This document shows, in pieces, positions 1 through 8,230 of a DNA stretch of 64,000 nucleotides; position 1 is the first letter of the stretch; the number at the start of each line of letters is the position of its first letter. Where the stretch lies: positions 310,001 through 374,000 of the forward strand of contig JAEYLX010000075.1 in NCBI GenBank assembly GCA_023407575.1. The letters are read 5' to 3'. Position numbers and translations under genes: made by a program. The stretch comes from Bacillota bacterium (GTDB taxonomy: Bacteria > Bacillota > Clostridia > Lachnospirales > Lachnospiraceae). The notes beneath the pieces were generated by a model. The model worked only from the letters and a program-made list of their open reading frames with translations, was not told where the DNA came from and did not search any database.

Positions 1-296
1 AAGAAGATGGAGCCAAGGGTCAGTGCGAAGATTGCAAGTAGGATATCTCCGCCAGAAACCAGGATTACGGTTGTAAATGCCACAAAAATCAAGGAGATAT
101 AAACAAAAAAACGATGCATGGAATTAACTTCGATAGATTCCTTATTGATCAATTTCAATACATCATAAAAAGGTTGCAATACCGGAGGGCCTTGTCTTCC
201 CTGAAGACGGGCACTAATAACTCGGTCAATTCCTGTCAGTAAGCCACCAACCAGTGGCGCTAAAATAAGTATTCCAATTGTTATTAATATTATCAT
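1..296 (-). CDS. echB: Ech-type hydrogenase membrane subunit B (NuoH/HycD-like), N-terminal part only
   Basis: About 98 N-terminal residues are in the window and the gene runs off the left edge. The protein belongs to the complex I subunit 1 / formate hydrogenlyase subunit 4 family, an integral membrane subunit that anchors the hydrogenase module and forms part of the proton or sodium path. Visible are a first membrane helix (about residues 3-22), then the family signature ARLQGRQGPPVLQPFYD with a following VLKL, then a second helix. The ATG at 296-294 shares one base with the TAA of echA, so translation is coupled. Alternative: a subunit of another group 4 hydrogenase or of a formate hydrogenlyase; the rest of the operon lies outside. 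Confidence 0.85.
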   Translation of the reverse strand, partial: MIILITIGILILAPLVGGLLTGIDRVISARLQGRQGPPVLQPFYDVLKLINKESIEVNSMHRFFVYISLIFVAFTTVILVSGGDILLAIFALTLGSIF

Positions 297-2332
297 TATC
301 CCACCAAGCCTCCAATAAGAAGAATTACGCCAACTACAAGGATTAATACCGATATGATATCACTAGCTAAAGCTAACTTTTTCACACCGAAGTAACCATC
401 AATATACCAGTTGCGAAGTTCGACTTTACGTGTCATACCAGCTGAACCATGGAAGGTAACATTATCTCCAGTGTTTTCACCGGACATATAAACTGCTACT
501 CTTCTACGTTTATCTTTTTTGTAGATTGGAATAAAGCTTAGAGGTAGTACAACTAACATACTTAACATGTAAAGCATTAACTTCACATCGCTTGTTCCAA
601 TCGGAATAGTTGCTGTCTGTCCAAATAAATCTGTTAAATAAGGTATTAAAGCATACTTAGATATTAACGGGAACGAGAAACAGGAAATCACCACCAGCAA
701 TGCGTGGAGGAAAATTGGAACTTCTTCATCCAAATGGAAATGGTTCTTTTCCTTCTTTTTAACATTTGCGTAGCTCACCAATTTACCCATCCATTTACCC
801 CAGTAGAACAAAGTCGCTGCACTACCATAAGCAAGTATAATTAAAATCAACATATTATTGGAATCTACAAAAGCTTTCATCGCTACCCACTTGGAAATCA
901 ACATACCAAATGGTGCCAGGAACATACCTGCGATACCAATGATCATATATAAAGAAAGTTTTCTGGATACATTCATAAGAATATCCATATCTTCTACATT
1001 TCTACTTCCAATCTGATGTTCAATTGATCCAACGGACATGAACAACAGAGATTTTGATACAGCATGGAAAATAATTAACAAAATAGCTGCCCAAAGGGAT
1101 TCCTGTGTGCCAACACTTGCACAGATAACAATAAGTCCAAGGTTTGCAATTGTGGAATAGGCTAATATCTTCTTTGCATCACTTTGTGTAATCGCCATTA
1201 AGGAACATGCAAGGAAGGTAATACCTCCAACTAAAGTTACAATTCTTCCTACACTTGAATCACCTAAAAGCGGTGCCAGACGAATAATCATGTATACACC
1301 AGCTTTCACCATTGTTGCGGAGTGCAATAATGCGGAGGAAGGTGTTGGAGCTACCATCGCACCAAGTAACCAGGAGGAGAAAGGTAACTGTGCAGATTTT
1401 GTAAGTGCTGCTATGGATAAAAGGAACACCGGTACAAGTACTGCTGCTTCCGGCTTCATCTTTATTAACTCAGATAATTCAAGGGTTTCAAATCTCATTC
1501 CAATATAAACAATCGCTGTTGCAAAAGCTAATCCACCGCCAAGGTTAATTACCAAGGCACGGAAGGAATTGTTCTTTGCTTCTTTGGTCTGTGTATAACC
1601 AATTAATAAGAAAGAGCAAAGGGTTGTTAACTCCCAACAGAAATAAATCCAGGTTAAGTTATTGCTTAACACTAAACCAAACATACCGGAAAGGAATAAA
1701 AATAATATCGCGAAAAAGAAGCTCTTTCTTTCCTTATATTCCTTATGATGTTCATGGTAGGCTTTCATGTAGCCTACTGCATAAATACAAATCAAACTAC
1801 CAACGATACCAATTACGAGAACCATGATAGCAGACAACTTATCAAAAACAATTGCGGTGTGAACCTCAATCCCTTCCTTCTGTGTAAACTCGAACCACAG
1901 AATAAGAGGTGTTTGAATTGCTGAAAATACAGAAACCAAATACTTTTTGTTTTTAATACCTGTTGCAATAATGAATAATGCTACCAAAACTTCTACTGCG
2001 GCGATGACATGGTCAATCGTCTTTTCTGCTTCAATGCTTAGTGTTATCCCGTCCTTAAAATAAAGGAATACGACGGATAAGGTTAAAGCGGCAGTAATGA
2101 TTGCGCTGACTCTTACAATCATATTTCTTGTCCCATCATGTCTGACAACAAATATGAGTAACGCAGCTAATAACGGAAATAAAATTAGTACTGAAATTGC
2201 ATTCATAATCACGTCACCCTGTCCATTAAAATATATTTTTGCTATGCTAATAGCATAAAAAATGCCAATAAAGCATTCTAAGGCTGTTAAGATTTTTAAA
2301 TACCCCATCGCATTATTGACAAGTCCGTTCAT
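296..2332 (-). CDS. echA: Ech-type hydrogenase subunit A (NuoL/Mrp antiporter-like proton pump)
   Basis: A 678-residue polytopic membrane protein of the NADH dehydrogenase chain 5 / antiporter family. In Ech hydrogenases this subunit couples ferredoxin-H2 electron transfer to ion translocation. The antiporter core spans about residues 130-520. Conserved ion-path residues are visible: Glu234 in WELTT, Lys312 in TKSAQLPFSSW, and His337 in SALLHSATMVKAG. The start at 2332 is supported by AGGAG just upstream; a second Met at residue 43 has only a weak SD. Subunit B follows with a one-base overlap. There is no hydrogenase catalytic subunit in the window, so Ech versus formate hydrogenlyase rests on partner type only. 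Confidence 0.85.
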   Translation of the reverse strand: MNGLVNNAMGYLKILTALECFIGIFYAISIAKIYFNGQGDVIMNAISVLILFPLLAALLIFVVRHDGTRNMIVRVSAIITAALTLSVVFLYFKDGITLSIEAEKTIDHVIAAVEVLVALFIIATGIKNKKYLVSVFSAIQTPLILWFEFTQKEGIEVHTAIVFDKLSAIMVLVIGIVGSLICIYAVGYMKAYHEHHKEYKERKSFFFAILFLFLSGMFGLVLSNNLTWIYFCWELTTLCSFLLIGYTQTKEAKNNSFRALVINLGGGLAFATAIVYIGMRFETLELSELIKMKPEAAVLVPVFLLSIAALTKSAQLPFSSWLLGAMVAPTPSSALLHSATMVKAGVYMIIRLAPLLGDSSVGRIVTLVGGITFLACSLMAITQSDAKKILAYSTIANLGLIVICASVGTQESLWAAILLIIFHAVSKSLLFMSVGSIEHQIGSRNVEDMDILMNVSRKLSLYMIIGIAGMFLAPFGMLISKWVAMKAFVDSNNMLILIILAYGSAATLFYWGKWMGKLVSYANVKKKEKNHFHLDEEVPIFLHALLVVISCFSFPLISKYALIPYLTDLFGQTATIPIGTSDVKLMLYMLSMLVVLPLSFIPIYKKDKRRRVAVYMSGENTGDNVTFHGSAGMTRKVELRNWYIDGYFGVKKLALASDIISVLILVVGVILLIGGLVG

Positions 2333-2578
2333 ATTATAGCACTCCTAAAAAATATGTCAACTATTGTTATATATTAAACAAACAGGGTAATTTTTCCCAA
2401 TTTTTATCTTCTATTTTACCTACTATTGTACTAATTGTCCTATCTTATCTTCCAAAGTAATTGTAGCTTGATCATCCAGTGTTCCGAATGAAATGAAACT
2501 CCAAATATGTTATACTTTTTTTAAAAGTTGTAACAATCCTTAGTTTTAGAAGTCATATAGATGAAGCGAGGTGAAACG

Positions 2579-3055
2579 GTGACTGATTTCAGTGAAATAT
2601 ATAATAAATTTTTTAAAGATGTATACAAATATCTGTTATCCCTCTGCAAGAATCCTACAACAGCAGAGGAACTGACACAGGAAACTTTTTTTAAAGCACT
2701 TAATCACATTGAGGAATTTGACGGAAAGTGCAAGCTATATGTTTGGTTATGCCAAATTGCAAAGAACACATATTTTTCGTATTACAAAAAGGAAAATCGC
2801 TATGAGTATGATTTTGATCTAGAAAACACACAACTTACAGATGATATTGAACAAAGCTTGTTAAAAAAAGAAACTGCCTTTGAAATACATAAGATTGTAC
2901 ATACCCTGGAGGAGCCCTACAAAGAGGTCTTTATACTCCGTCTCTTTAGCGAACTATCCTTTGCACAGATTGCAGAACTATTTGGGAAAACAGAAAGCTG
3001 GGCAAGAGTCACTTATCACAGAGCAAGATTAAAAATTAAGGAGGATTTATCATGA
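2579..3055 (+). CDS. ECF-type RNA polymerase sigma factor
   Basis: A sigma-70 family protein of about 158 residues with region 2 (roughly residues 5-70, including AEELTQETFFKAL) and region 4 (roughly 100-150, FSELSFAQIAELFGKTESWARVTYHRAR as helix-turn-helix). Such factors direct transcription of a small regulon when released from an anti-sigma factor. I chose the GTG at 2579 because GAGGTG lies five bases upstream; the in-frame ATG at 2561 has no SD. The stop overlaps the next ATG by four bases (ATGA), and that gene encodes a zinc-finger anti-sigma factor, so the two form a classic pair. The target regulon and signal are not visible. Confidence 0.9.
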   Translation: MTDFSEIYNKFFKDVYKYLLSLCKNPTTAEELTQETFFKALNHIEEFDGKCKLYVWLCQIAKNTYFSYYKKENRYEYDFDLENTQLTDDIEQSLLKKETAFEIHKIVHTLEEPYKEVFILRLFSELSFAQIAELFGKTESWARVTYHRARLKIKEDLS

Positions 3056-3741
3056 AACTACCCTGCAAATTAATAGATGATTTGCTACCCTTATATCATG
3101 ACAATGTATGCAGCCAGGAAAGCAGAACTTATGTGGAGGAACATTTGCAAGAGTGTGAAGCTTGTAGAACACAATTGTCTAAGCTAAATAACGAGTCTGT
3201 AGATATACCCAGTATATTAGAAGAAGCAAAGCCATTAAAAGCACTACGTTTAGCGTGGGAAAAAGGAAAAAAACGATCATTTATAAAAGGAGTCTTGATT
3301 GCTGTCCTTTTATGCACAGTTCTTATCAGCGGATATTTTGGTCTTACTTCCTGGAGAATCATCCCTGTGTCACCTGCTCTTATCGAAGTTTCAGAGGTCA
3401 GTAGGCTGTCCGATGGAAGAATTATTTATCATCTTAATATAAAAGATGATAAAAACCTGCACTTCATTAAATTCACAACCAATGAAGACGGTTCCTATTA
3501 TCAGACCCCTATGCGCTCTATAATTGAAGGGAAACGTTCTATGGACAATGGTTTATTTAACGAATACTTCCTGATTGATATAGCAGAAAACAATGCATAT
3601 CAACAGAACTTTGGTGATGGTATTGAAATCAATTCCTGCTATATAGGACCAAAGGATAACGGCATTCTAATCTGGCAGGAAGGAATGGAGCTTCCTGCTG
3701 CCAGTGAAGCTCTAGAACAGATGATACTGGGCGAAAAATAG
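3052..3741 (+). CDS. Membrane-anchored anti-sigma factor with N-terminal zinc finger
   Basis: A 229-residue protein. The N-terminus has an H-x3-C-x2-C motif (His31, Cys35, Cys38) typical of zinc-binding anti-sigma domains that sequester ECF sigma factors. A basic stretch (KKRSF) precedes one membrane helix at about residues 77-97. The C-terminal ~130 residues would be extracytoplasmic and match no family I recognise; they may sense the envelope signal. It overlaps the upstream sigma gene by four bases, which fits stoichiometric co-expression. Release would normally need regulated proteolysis or a conformational change; no dedicated protease gene is adjacent. Confidence 0.85.
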   Translation: MKLPCKLIDDLLPLYHDNVCSQESRTYVEEHLQECEACRTQLSKLNNESVDIPSILEEAKPLKALRLAWEKGKKRSFIKGVLIAVLLCTVLISGYFGLTSWRIIPVSPALIEVSEVSRLSDGRIIYHLNIKDDKNLHFIKFTTNEDGSYYQTPMRSIIEGKRSMDNGLFNEYFLIDIAENNAYQQNFGDGIEINSCYIGPKDNGILIWQEGMELPAASEALEQMILGEK

Positions 3742-3752
3742 CAAGAAATAAA

Positions 3753-3821
3753 GGTACTGTTGCAAAAATCTACTATGCTTGAGAAAAAGGAGTATATATT
3801 TATCATTTTTGCAACAGCACC
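3753..3821 (+). terminator. Inverted repeat after the sigma/anti-sigma pair
   Basis: Arms 3753-3769 and 3805-3821 pair over 17 positions (GGTACTGTTGCAAAAAT with its complement, one mismatch) around a 35-base loop. It begins 12 bases after the anti-sigma stop codon. There is no clean U-tract after the second arm, so it may be a weak terminator or an mRNA-stabilising hairpin. The rest of 3822-3940 shows nothing I recognise. Confidence 0.5.
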
Positions 3822-3940
3822 TATCTATTTGAAAATAATGTGAAGTGAAAGCAATGTAAACTGAAAGCAATATGAAGCATCATTAAAGCTTGTTTACTAG
3901 ATGTAAACTCACCTTTCTAAACACAAATAACAATTTCTAC

Positions 3941-3969
3941 TTGAAATATGGAATAATAGATTATATAAT
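3941..3969 (+). promoter_or_regulatory. Sigma-A promoter for serS
   Basis: A TTGAAA -35 box (3941-3946) and a TATAAT -10 box (3964-3969) are separated by 17 bases. The T-box leader of serS begins just downstream, which supports the assignment. Confidence 0.75.
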
Positions 3970-3989
3970 TAGCTAAAATATAATTAATT

Positions 3990-4216
3990 CCAGCTGAGAT
4001 AAAAGCTACGATTTATGAATTTCTTCAGAGAGCCGGTGGTGGGTGCGAACCGGTGAAAGGATAAATCCTTCCACTTTTGGAGCTGTCGGCGATAAGTCGA
4101 AAGGTTAGTACCCTCTATCGTACTGTTGAGTGGCTGAATGATTTCATTTAGCAATTTGGGTGGCAACGCGGATTCCTTTCGTCCCATGTTATATGTGGGT
4201 TGGAGGAATTTTTTTA
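3990..4216 (+). promoter_or_regulatory. T-box riboswitch (tRNA-Ser) in front of serS
   Basis: The conserved T-box core GGGTGGCAACGCGG lies at 4158-4171, followed by a terminator stem (4172-4207) and a U-tract (to about 4216). Stem I carries the usual AGAGAG-type element and GGTGGGTGCGAACC apical region (about 4026-4054). A UCC serine codon followed by A at 4070-4072, ahead of TTTTGGAGC, is the best specifier candidate, by comparison with the leuS leader in this window. Uncharged tRNA-Ser should stabilise the antiterminator and allow serS transcription. Between the terminator and the start codon (4217-4382) the leader continues with two small GC-rich hairpins (about 4331-4348 and 4353-4366) of unknown role. 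Confidence 0.9.
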
Positions 4217-4382
4217 TTGCTTAAAAATTACCTACCTCCCATGATTTAATGAAGATTGTAAAATCTGCTACCGAACAATCTTCTACTATTCTGAAAATCC
4301 AATGATGTATTTTCAGATTTGAATAGCGGTTGTCTGCTAACGCAGGCAATGGTTCCGCGTAGGCGGAGAAGGAGGAATAAAA

Positions 4383-5669
4383 ATGTTAGATTTAAAATTT
4401 GTCAGAGAAAATCCAGAGATTGTAAAACAGAACATGAAAAACAAATTCCAGGAGCACAAGCTTGCTTTAGTTGACGAGGTAATTGCCCTTGACATTGAAA
4501 GCAGAAATGTAAAACAGGAAGCAGATAACCTTCGTTTTGAACGAAATACCATTAGCAAGCAAATTGGTGCTTTCATGGGTCAAGGCAAAAAAGCAGAAGC
4601 AGAAGAATTAAAGAAACAGGTAACTGCAGATTCCGAACGACTTGCTGAGCTTGAAGCAAAAGAAGCAGAGCTTCAAGAAAAGGTTAAGAAGATCATGTTG
4701 GTTATTCCTAACATTATTGATCCAAGCGTTCCGATTGGTAAGGATGACAGCGAGAATGTTGAAGTTCAGAAATACGGCGATCCCTTTGTTCCTGATTTTG
4801 ATATCCCATATCACAGTGAAATAATGGAGAGATTCAATGGTATTGATCTTGACAGTGCAAGAAAAGTTGCTGGTAATGGTTTCTATTATCTGATGGGTCA
4901 CATTGCTAGACTTCATTCCGCTGTTATCTCCTATGCCAGGGACTTCATGATTGACCGTGGTTTTACTTACTGCATTCCCCCTTACATGATAAGAAGTGAA
5001 GTTGTAACAGGTGTAATGAGCTTTGCCGAAATGGAAGCCATGATGTACAAGATCGAGGGTGAAGACTTATTCCTAATTGGAACCAGTGAACATTCCATGA
5101 TTGGTAAATATATCGATACGATTCTTACAGAAGAAAGCTTACCTCAAGCTTTAACCAGCTACTCTCCTTGTTTTAGAAAAGAAAAAGGCGCTCATGGTCT
5201 TGAGGAAAGAGGCGTATATCGTATCCACCAGTTTGAAAAACAGGAAATGATTGTTGTATGTAAACCGGAAGATAGTATGGCTTGGTTTGATAAATTGTGG
5301 CAGAATACGGTTGATTTATTCTGTACCCTAGATATCCCAGTAAGAACCCTGGAATGCTGCTCTGGTGATCTTGCTGACTTAAAGGTAAAATCTATTGATG
5401 TTGAAGCTTGGTCTCCTAGACAGAAAAAATACTTTGAGGTAGGCAGCTGTTCCAACTTAGGTGATGCACAGGCTCGCCGTCTTAAAATTCGTGTTACTGG
5501 AGACGATGGCAAGTATTTCGCCCATACCTTAAACAACACAGTTGTTGCTCCTCCTCGTATGTTAATAGCCTTCCTGGAGAATAACTTAAATGCTGACGGT
5601 TCTGTTAATATTCCAAAGGCATTACAACCATATATGGGCGGTCAGGAAGTTATTAAACCCGTGAAATAA
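4383..5669 (+). CDS. serS: Serine--tRNA ligase
   Basis: A 428-residue class II aminoacyl-tRNA synthetase, full family length, cytoplasmic. It charges tRNA-Ser (and tRNA-Sec where present). The N-terminal ~100 residues form the tRNA-binding coiled coil (Glu/Lys-rich heptads). The catalytic core shows LIGTSEHSM, the motif 2 region FRKEKGAHGLEERGVYRIH, and motif 3 VVAPPRMLIAFLEN. AAGGAGG stands seven bases before the ATG. It is a single gene controlled by the T-box upstream and closed by a terminator at about 5755-5815. Confidence 0.98.
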   Translation: MLDLKFVRENPEIVKQNMKNKFQEHKLALVDEVIALDIESRNVKQEADNLRFERNTISKQIGAFMGQGKKAEAEELKKQVTADSERLAELEAKEAELQEKVKKIMLVIPNIIDPSVPIGKDDSENVEVQKYGDPFVPDFDIPYHSEIMERFNGIDLDSARKVAGNGFYYLMGHIARLHSAVISYARDFMIDRGFTYCIPPYMIRSEVVTGVMSFAEMEAMMYKIEGEDLFLIGTSEHSMIGKYIDTILTEESLPQALTSYSPCFRKEKGAHGLEERGVYRIHQFEKQEMIVVCKPEDSMAWFDKLWQNTVDLFCTLDIPVRTLECCSGDLADLKVKSIDVEAWSPRQKKYFEVGSCSNLGDAQARRLKIRVTGDDGKYFAHTLNNTVVAPPRMLIAFLENNLNADGSVNIPKALQPYMGGQEVIKPVK

Positions 5670-5716
5670 TATCTAACGACTAAGTAACAAACAGCAAGGA
5701 AACCTTAAGTTTTCAA

Positions 5717-5734
5717 GCTTGGTTTTGAATAGTT
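5717..5734. repeat. Dispersed 18-mer repeat, copy 1
   Basis: GCTTGGTTTTGAATAGTT, exactly as at 15732-15749. Located in the gap between the serS stop and its terminator, after GGAAACCTTAAGTTTTC. A third, degenerate copy (GCTTGGTTCTGAATCGTT) is at 48962-48979 between the GIY-YIG and trmO genes. Confidence 0.7.
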
Positions 5735-5754
5735 ACAACAAATTAAAATCATAT

Positions 5755-5815
5755 AAAAAAGGATAACAGCTTGCTCTCATAAATTAACCATGAGACATAA
5801 CTGTTATCCTTTTCT
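5755..5815. terminator. Bidirectional terminator between serS and ppnP
   Basis: A-rich/T-rich flanked stem: AAAAGGATAACAG (5757-5769) pairs with CTGTTATCCTTTT (5801-5813), with an inner CTCAT/ATGAG stem. A-runs and T-runs on both sides let it serve the converging genes serS (+) and ppnP (-). Confidence 0.85.
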
Positions 5816-5860
5816 ATCTTGCTTTATACAAACTTACTATAATTAAATTTATCCAAATCT

Positions 5861-6178
5861 CTACTCTGTAATGTAGGAACAGCAATAATCTGTCAGTTCT
5901 TTTACTACTAATTGAAATTTAGAGTCAGCTGCCACTTCAAAAGACTGCCCTTCTTTAAAGGTAAGCCACTCTTCACTACCGGGTAGTTTAACCTCAAGTA
6001 ATCCAGCCAAAATCTCCATTATTTCTTTCTTTGCTGTACCAAACTCGTACTCTCCTGGCATCATAATCCCAAGGGTTTTCTTTTCTCCGTCTTCGAACAG
6101 AATTGTTCTGCTTGTAACGTTACCCTCAAAGTATACATTTGCTTTCTTAATCGCGGTTACATTCGTAAATTGATCCAT
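5861..6178 (-). CDS. ppnP: Pyrimidine/purine nucleoside phosphorylase (PpnP family)
   Basis: A cupin-fold protein of about 105 residues (DUF1255/YaiE family). Known members phosphorolyse a broad range of nucleosides to base and ribose-1-phosphate. Family features visible are GxxTSRTILFEDG near residue 25, LGIMMPGEYEFGT, and the C-terminal YCCSYI. AGGAGG lies six bases before the second of two tandem ATGs, so I start at 6178; the longer frame from 6199 uses a GTG without SD. It may work with the nucleoside ABC transporter at 12-17 kb, though the two are not adjacent. The chemoreceptor gene lies upstream on the same strand, 29 bases away. Confidence 0.85.
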   Translation of the reverse strand: MDQFTNVTAIKKANVYFEGNVTSRTILFEDGEKKTLGIMMPGEYEFGTAKKEIMEILAGLLEVKLPGSEEWLTFKEGQSFEVAADSKFQLVVKELTDYCCSYITE

Positions 6179-6207
6179 CATGCTCCTCCTGACTCTCACT
6201 ATTTTAT

Positions 6208-7881
6208 TTAAACTCTAAATTGTCCCATTAATTTATCTAAAGCTTGTGATAACTTCTGTAGCTCATTTGCAGCTTTTGCAGCATCTTCGATATTAACTAA
6301 CTGTACTTCCAGAGACGAGGATATCTCCTCTGTGGCTGATGTTGTCTCTTCTGCAATGGAAGAAATACTCTCAATGGCTCCCAAAACTTCATTCTTGTCC
6401 TGATTAACTTGTGAAATTCCTTCAATTAAGATACGAATTTCATCCACCATCTGATTAACTGATAGATCTATCTTATCAAAAGCTTTTCCTGTTTCCTTTG
6501 AAACAGAAGTGGTATGTTCCACTATTTTAGAGCCTTGTTGTACATACTCCTGTGTCTGTTCAATGGCGGTGCTAACCTCCGTAATTATTTGTTCAATCCC
6601 TGTTACAGAATTTGAAGTTTGAACTGACAGCTTTCCTATCTCTTGTGCAACAACAGTAAAGCCTTTTCCACTTTCTCCTGCTCTGGCACTCTCTATCATT
6701 GCATTTAGTGCAAGCAATCTGGTTTGATCCGAAATATTTCTAATTACAGAAGTAATGTCTGTTATTGCAGCAGACTTTGAGCCTAATATCTCTACTAATT
6801 CCCTGATTTTCAAAGTTACTGATACATTTTCATCGATAGCCTTTTGTAAGTCTTGAATGAACTGTGTTCCCATCTCATTCGCATTCTGTGTTACTTCAAG
6901 ACTTTGCTTAATCGAATCCGTACGGTCAAAGATTGTATTTATTTCCTCTGCCAAATTGTTTAATCTTTCAAAACCTTGAGAAGCATTGATTGCTAAATCA
7001 GTGGAGGCTGTAGCCAATTCTTCAGAAGCTTTTGCTATTCCTTCCGCTACTTGAGTTGTCTCCTCACATGCCTCGGAAAGTTCTTTTGCATTATTATTTA
7101 CCTCTGTGGAATTATGCTGCATATCTTCCACCATAGCCTTAAGGTTTTGCTGCATATGATTTAATGCATTCCCCATACTGCCAATTTCATCACTACTCTT
7201 GCTTTGAAAACCAACTGTAAAATCTCCTTCGGAAAATGTCTTTATTCCACCTAACATTTGTTTAATAGGTTTAATCATCATTTGCGAAAAAACAATTCCC
7301 ATACAAATGGCAATCAGCATAATTACAATGGATATCGTAACTGTCGTTAACAGTCCCTGCTGAATTTTATGCTCCATGTCCTTCAATGAAATGCCTAGAT
7401 TTAGCGCACCATGAAATTCTTCGCCTAGTTTGGTTTCTGTGGATATATTATAAACTTCTTCTCCTGATTCCATTGTAAGAACTTCACCAATTGTTGTTTG
7501 GCTATTAATTACCTGAGCAACGTCACCCTTGGTAGAAGCCGAGGTAACAGCATCTACCCCCAATCCTAAATCTGTGGATGCTTCACTACTATCTGATACA
7601 ACTATATTTCCATTATCATCCGAAAGTGATACATAAACGATGTTTCCCTTACTTTCAGTTACAATTTCCTTGAATATTTCCTGAAGTGCTGAACTTTCCG
7701 TTGCATGATTTTTAATAATTTCCCTTTTTATATTGCTAATTAAAGTAGAGCCATCACTTTTCATTTGATCTGTTACTGAATTTCTAATCTGCACATAAGA
7801 TAATGTGATATTAGCAATTGAACAAAGTGTAATTAATATAAGGATAATTCCCAATACTTTTAAGGTTAACGATTTTTTCAT
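6208..7881 (-). CDS. Methyl-accepting chemotaxis protein
   Basis: About 557 residues. Order: membrane helix 1 (about 8-30), an extracytoplasmic sensing region (about 31-177) of the size of a single Cache-like domain, membrane helix 2 (178-200), HAMP (200-255), and a cytoplasmic signalling domain (about 285-545) with the hairpin tip LNAMIESARAGESGKGFTVV. It relays an external ligand signal to CheA/CheW. The ligand cannot be told. I start at 7881 because GGGGAAGGGG precedes this ATG and the first membrane helix follows directly; an upstream in-frame ATG at 7956 adds 25 non-conserved residues. No che genes are nearby, so it is an orphan receptor, possibly co-transcribed with ppnP. Confidence 0.93.
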   Translation of the reverse strand: MKKSLTLKVLGIILILITLCSIANITLSYVQIRNSVTDQMKSDGSTLISNIKREIIKNHATESSALQEIFKEIVTESKGNIVYVSLSDDNGNIVVSDSSEASTDLGLGVDAVTSASTKGDVAQVINSQTTIGEVLTMESGEEVYNISTETKLGEEFHGALNLGISLKDMEHKIQQGLLTTVTISIVIMLIAICMGIVFSQMMIKPIKQMLGGIKTFSEGDFTVGFQSKSSDEIGSMGNALNHMQQNLKAMVEDMQHNSTEVNNNAKELSEACEETTQVAEGIAKASEELATASTDLAINASQGFERLNNLAEEINTIFDRTDSIKQSLEVTQNANEMGTQFIQDLQKAIDENVSVTLKIRELVEILGSKSAAITDITSVIRNISDQTRLLALNAMIESARAGESGKGFTVVAQEIGKLSVQTSNSVTGIEQIITEVSTAIEQTQEYVQQGSKIVEHTTSVSKETGKAFDKIDLSVNQMVDEIRILIEGISQVNQDKNEVLGAIESISSIAEETTSATEEISSSLEVQLVNIEDAAKAANELQKLSQALDKLMGQFRV

Positions 7882-8116
7882 ATTGACCCCTTCCCCACGG
7901 TGTTTATGATCTCTTACGTAAATGTTTTTCTGTATTACTCGACACAGTTCTATCATTATATTGGAAAACCTAAATAAAGTAAATAATGTTACTGAAAATA
8001 ATTTCCTTAAACATATAGGCTTTTATACCCAAAAAACATGATATCTCATATGTAAATAATATACATTTTCAGTGTTATAAACTAATAATTTAATCTACCC
8101 ACTTTATTTTCAAGAC

Positions 8117-8182
8117 AAAAAAACTGTATCTGTTTCGTTGGCACATAAGCTACTGTGCTTCAACAATTCAGATACAGTTTTT
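8117..8182. terminator. Terminator after the acetylesterase gene
   Basis: AAAAACTGTATCTG (8119-8132) pairs with CAGATACAGTTTTT (8169-8182), with an inner GCACA...TGTGC pairing. The U-tract on the minus strand ends the transcript of the gene that stops at 8231. Bases 7957-8116 hold nothing else I can identify apart from the probable promoter region of the chemoreceptor. Confidence 0.8.
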
Positions 8183-8230
8183 ACATATAACACGATATTT
8201 AATAACAATATATTGGGTGCAAATCCAGTA

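Noticed and set aside
2561..2578. Upstream ATG as start of the sigma factor
   Set aside because: No Shine-Dalgarno before it, and its first bases form the SD of the GTG at 2579.
5192..5539. 115-codon minus-strand frame within serS
   Set aside because: Shadow of a strongly conserved synthetase coding region.
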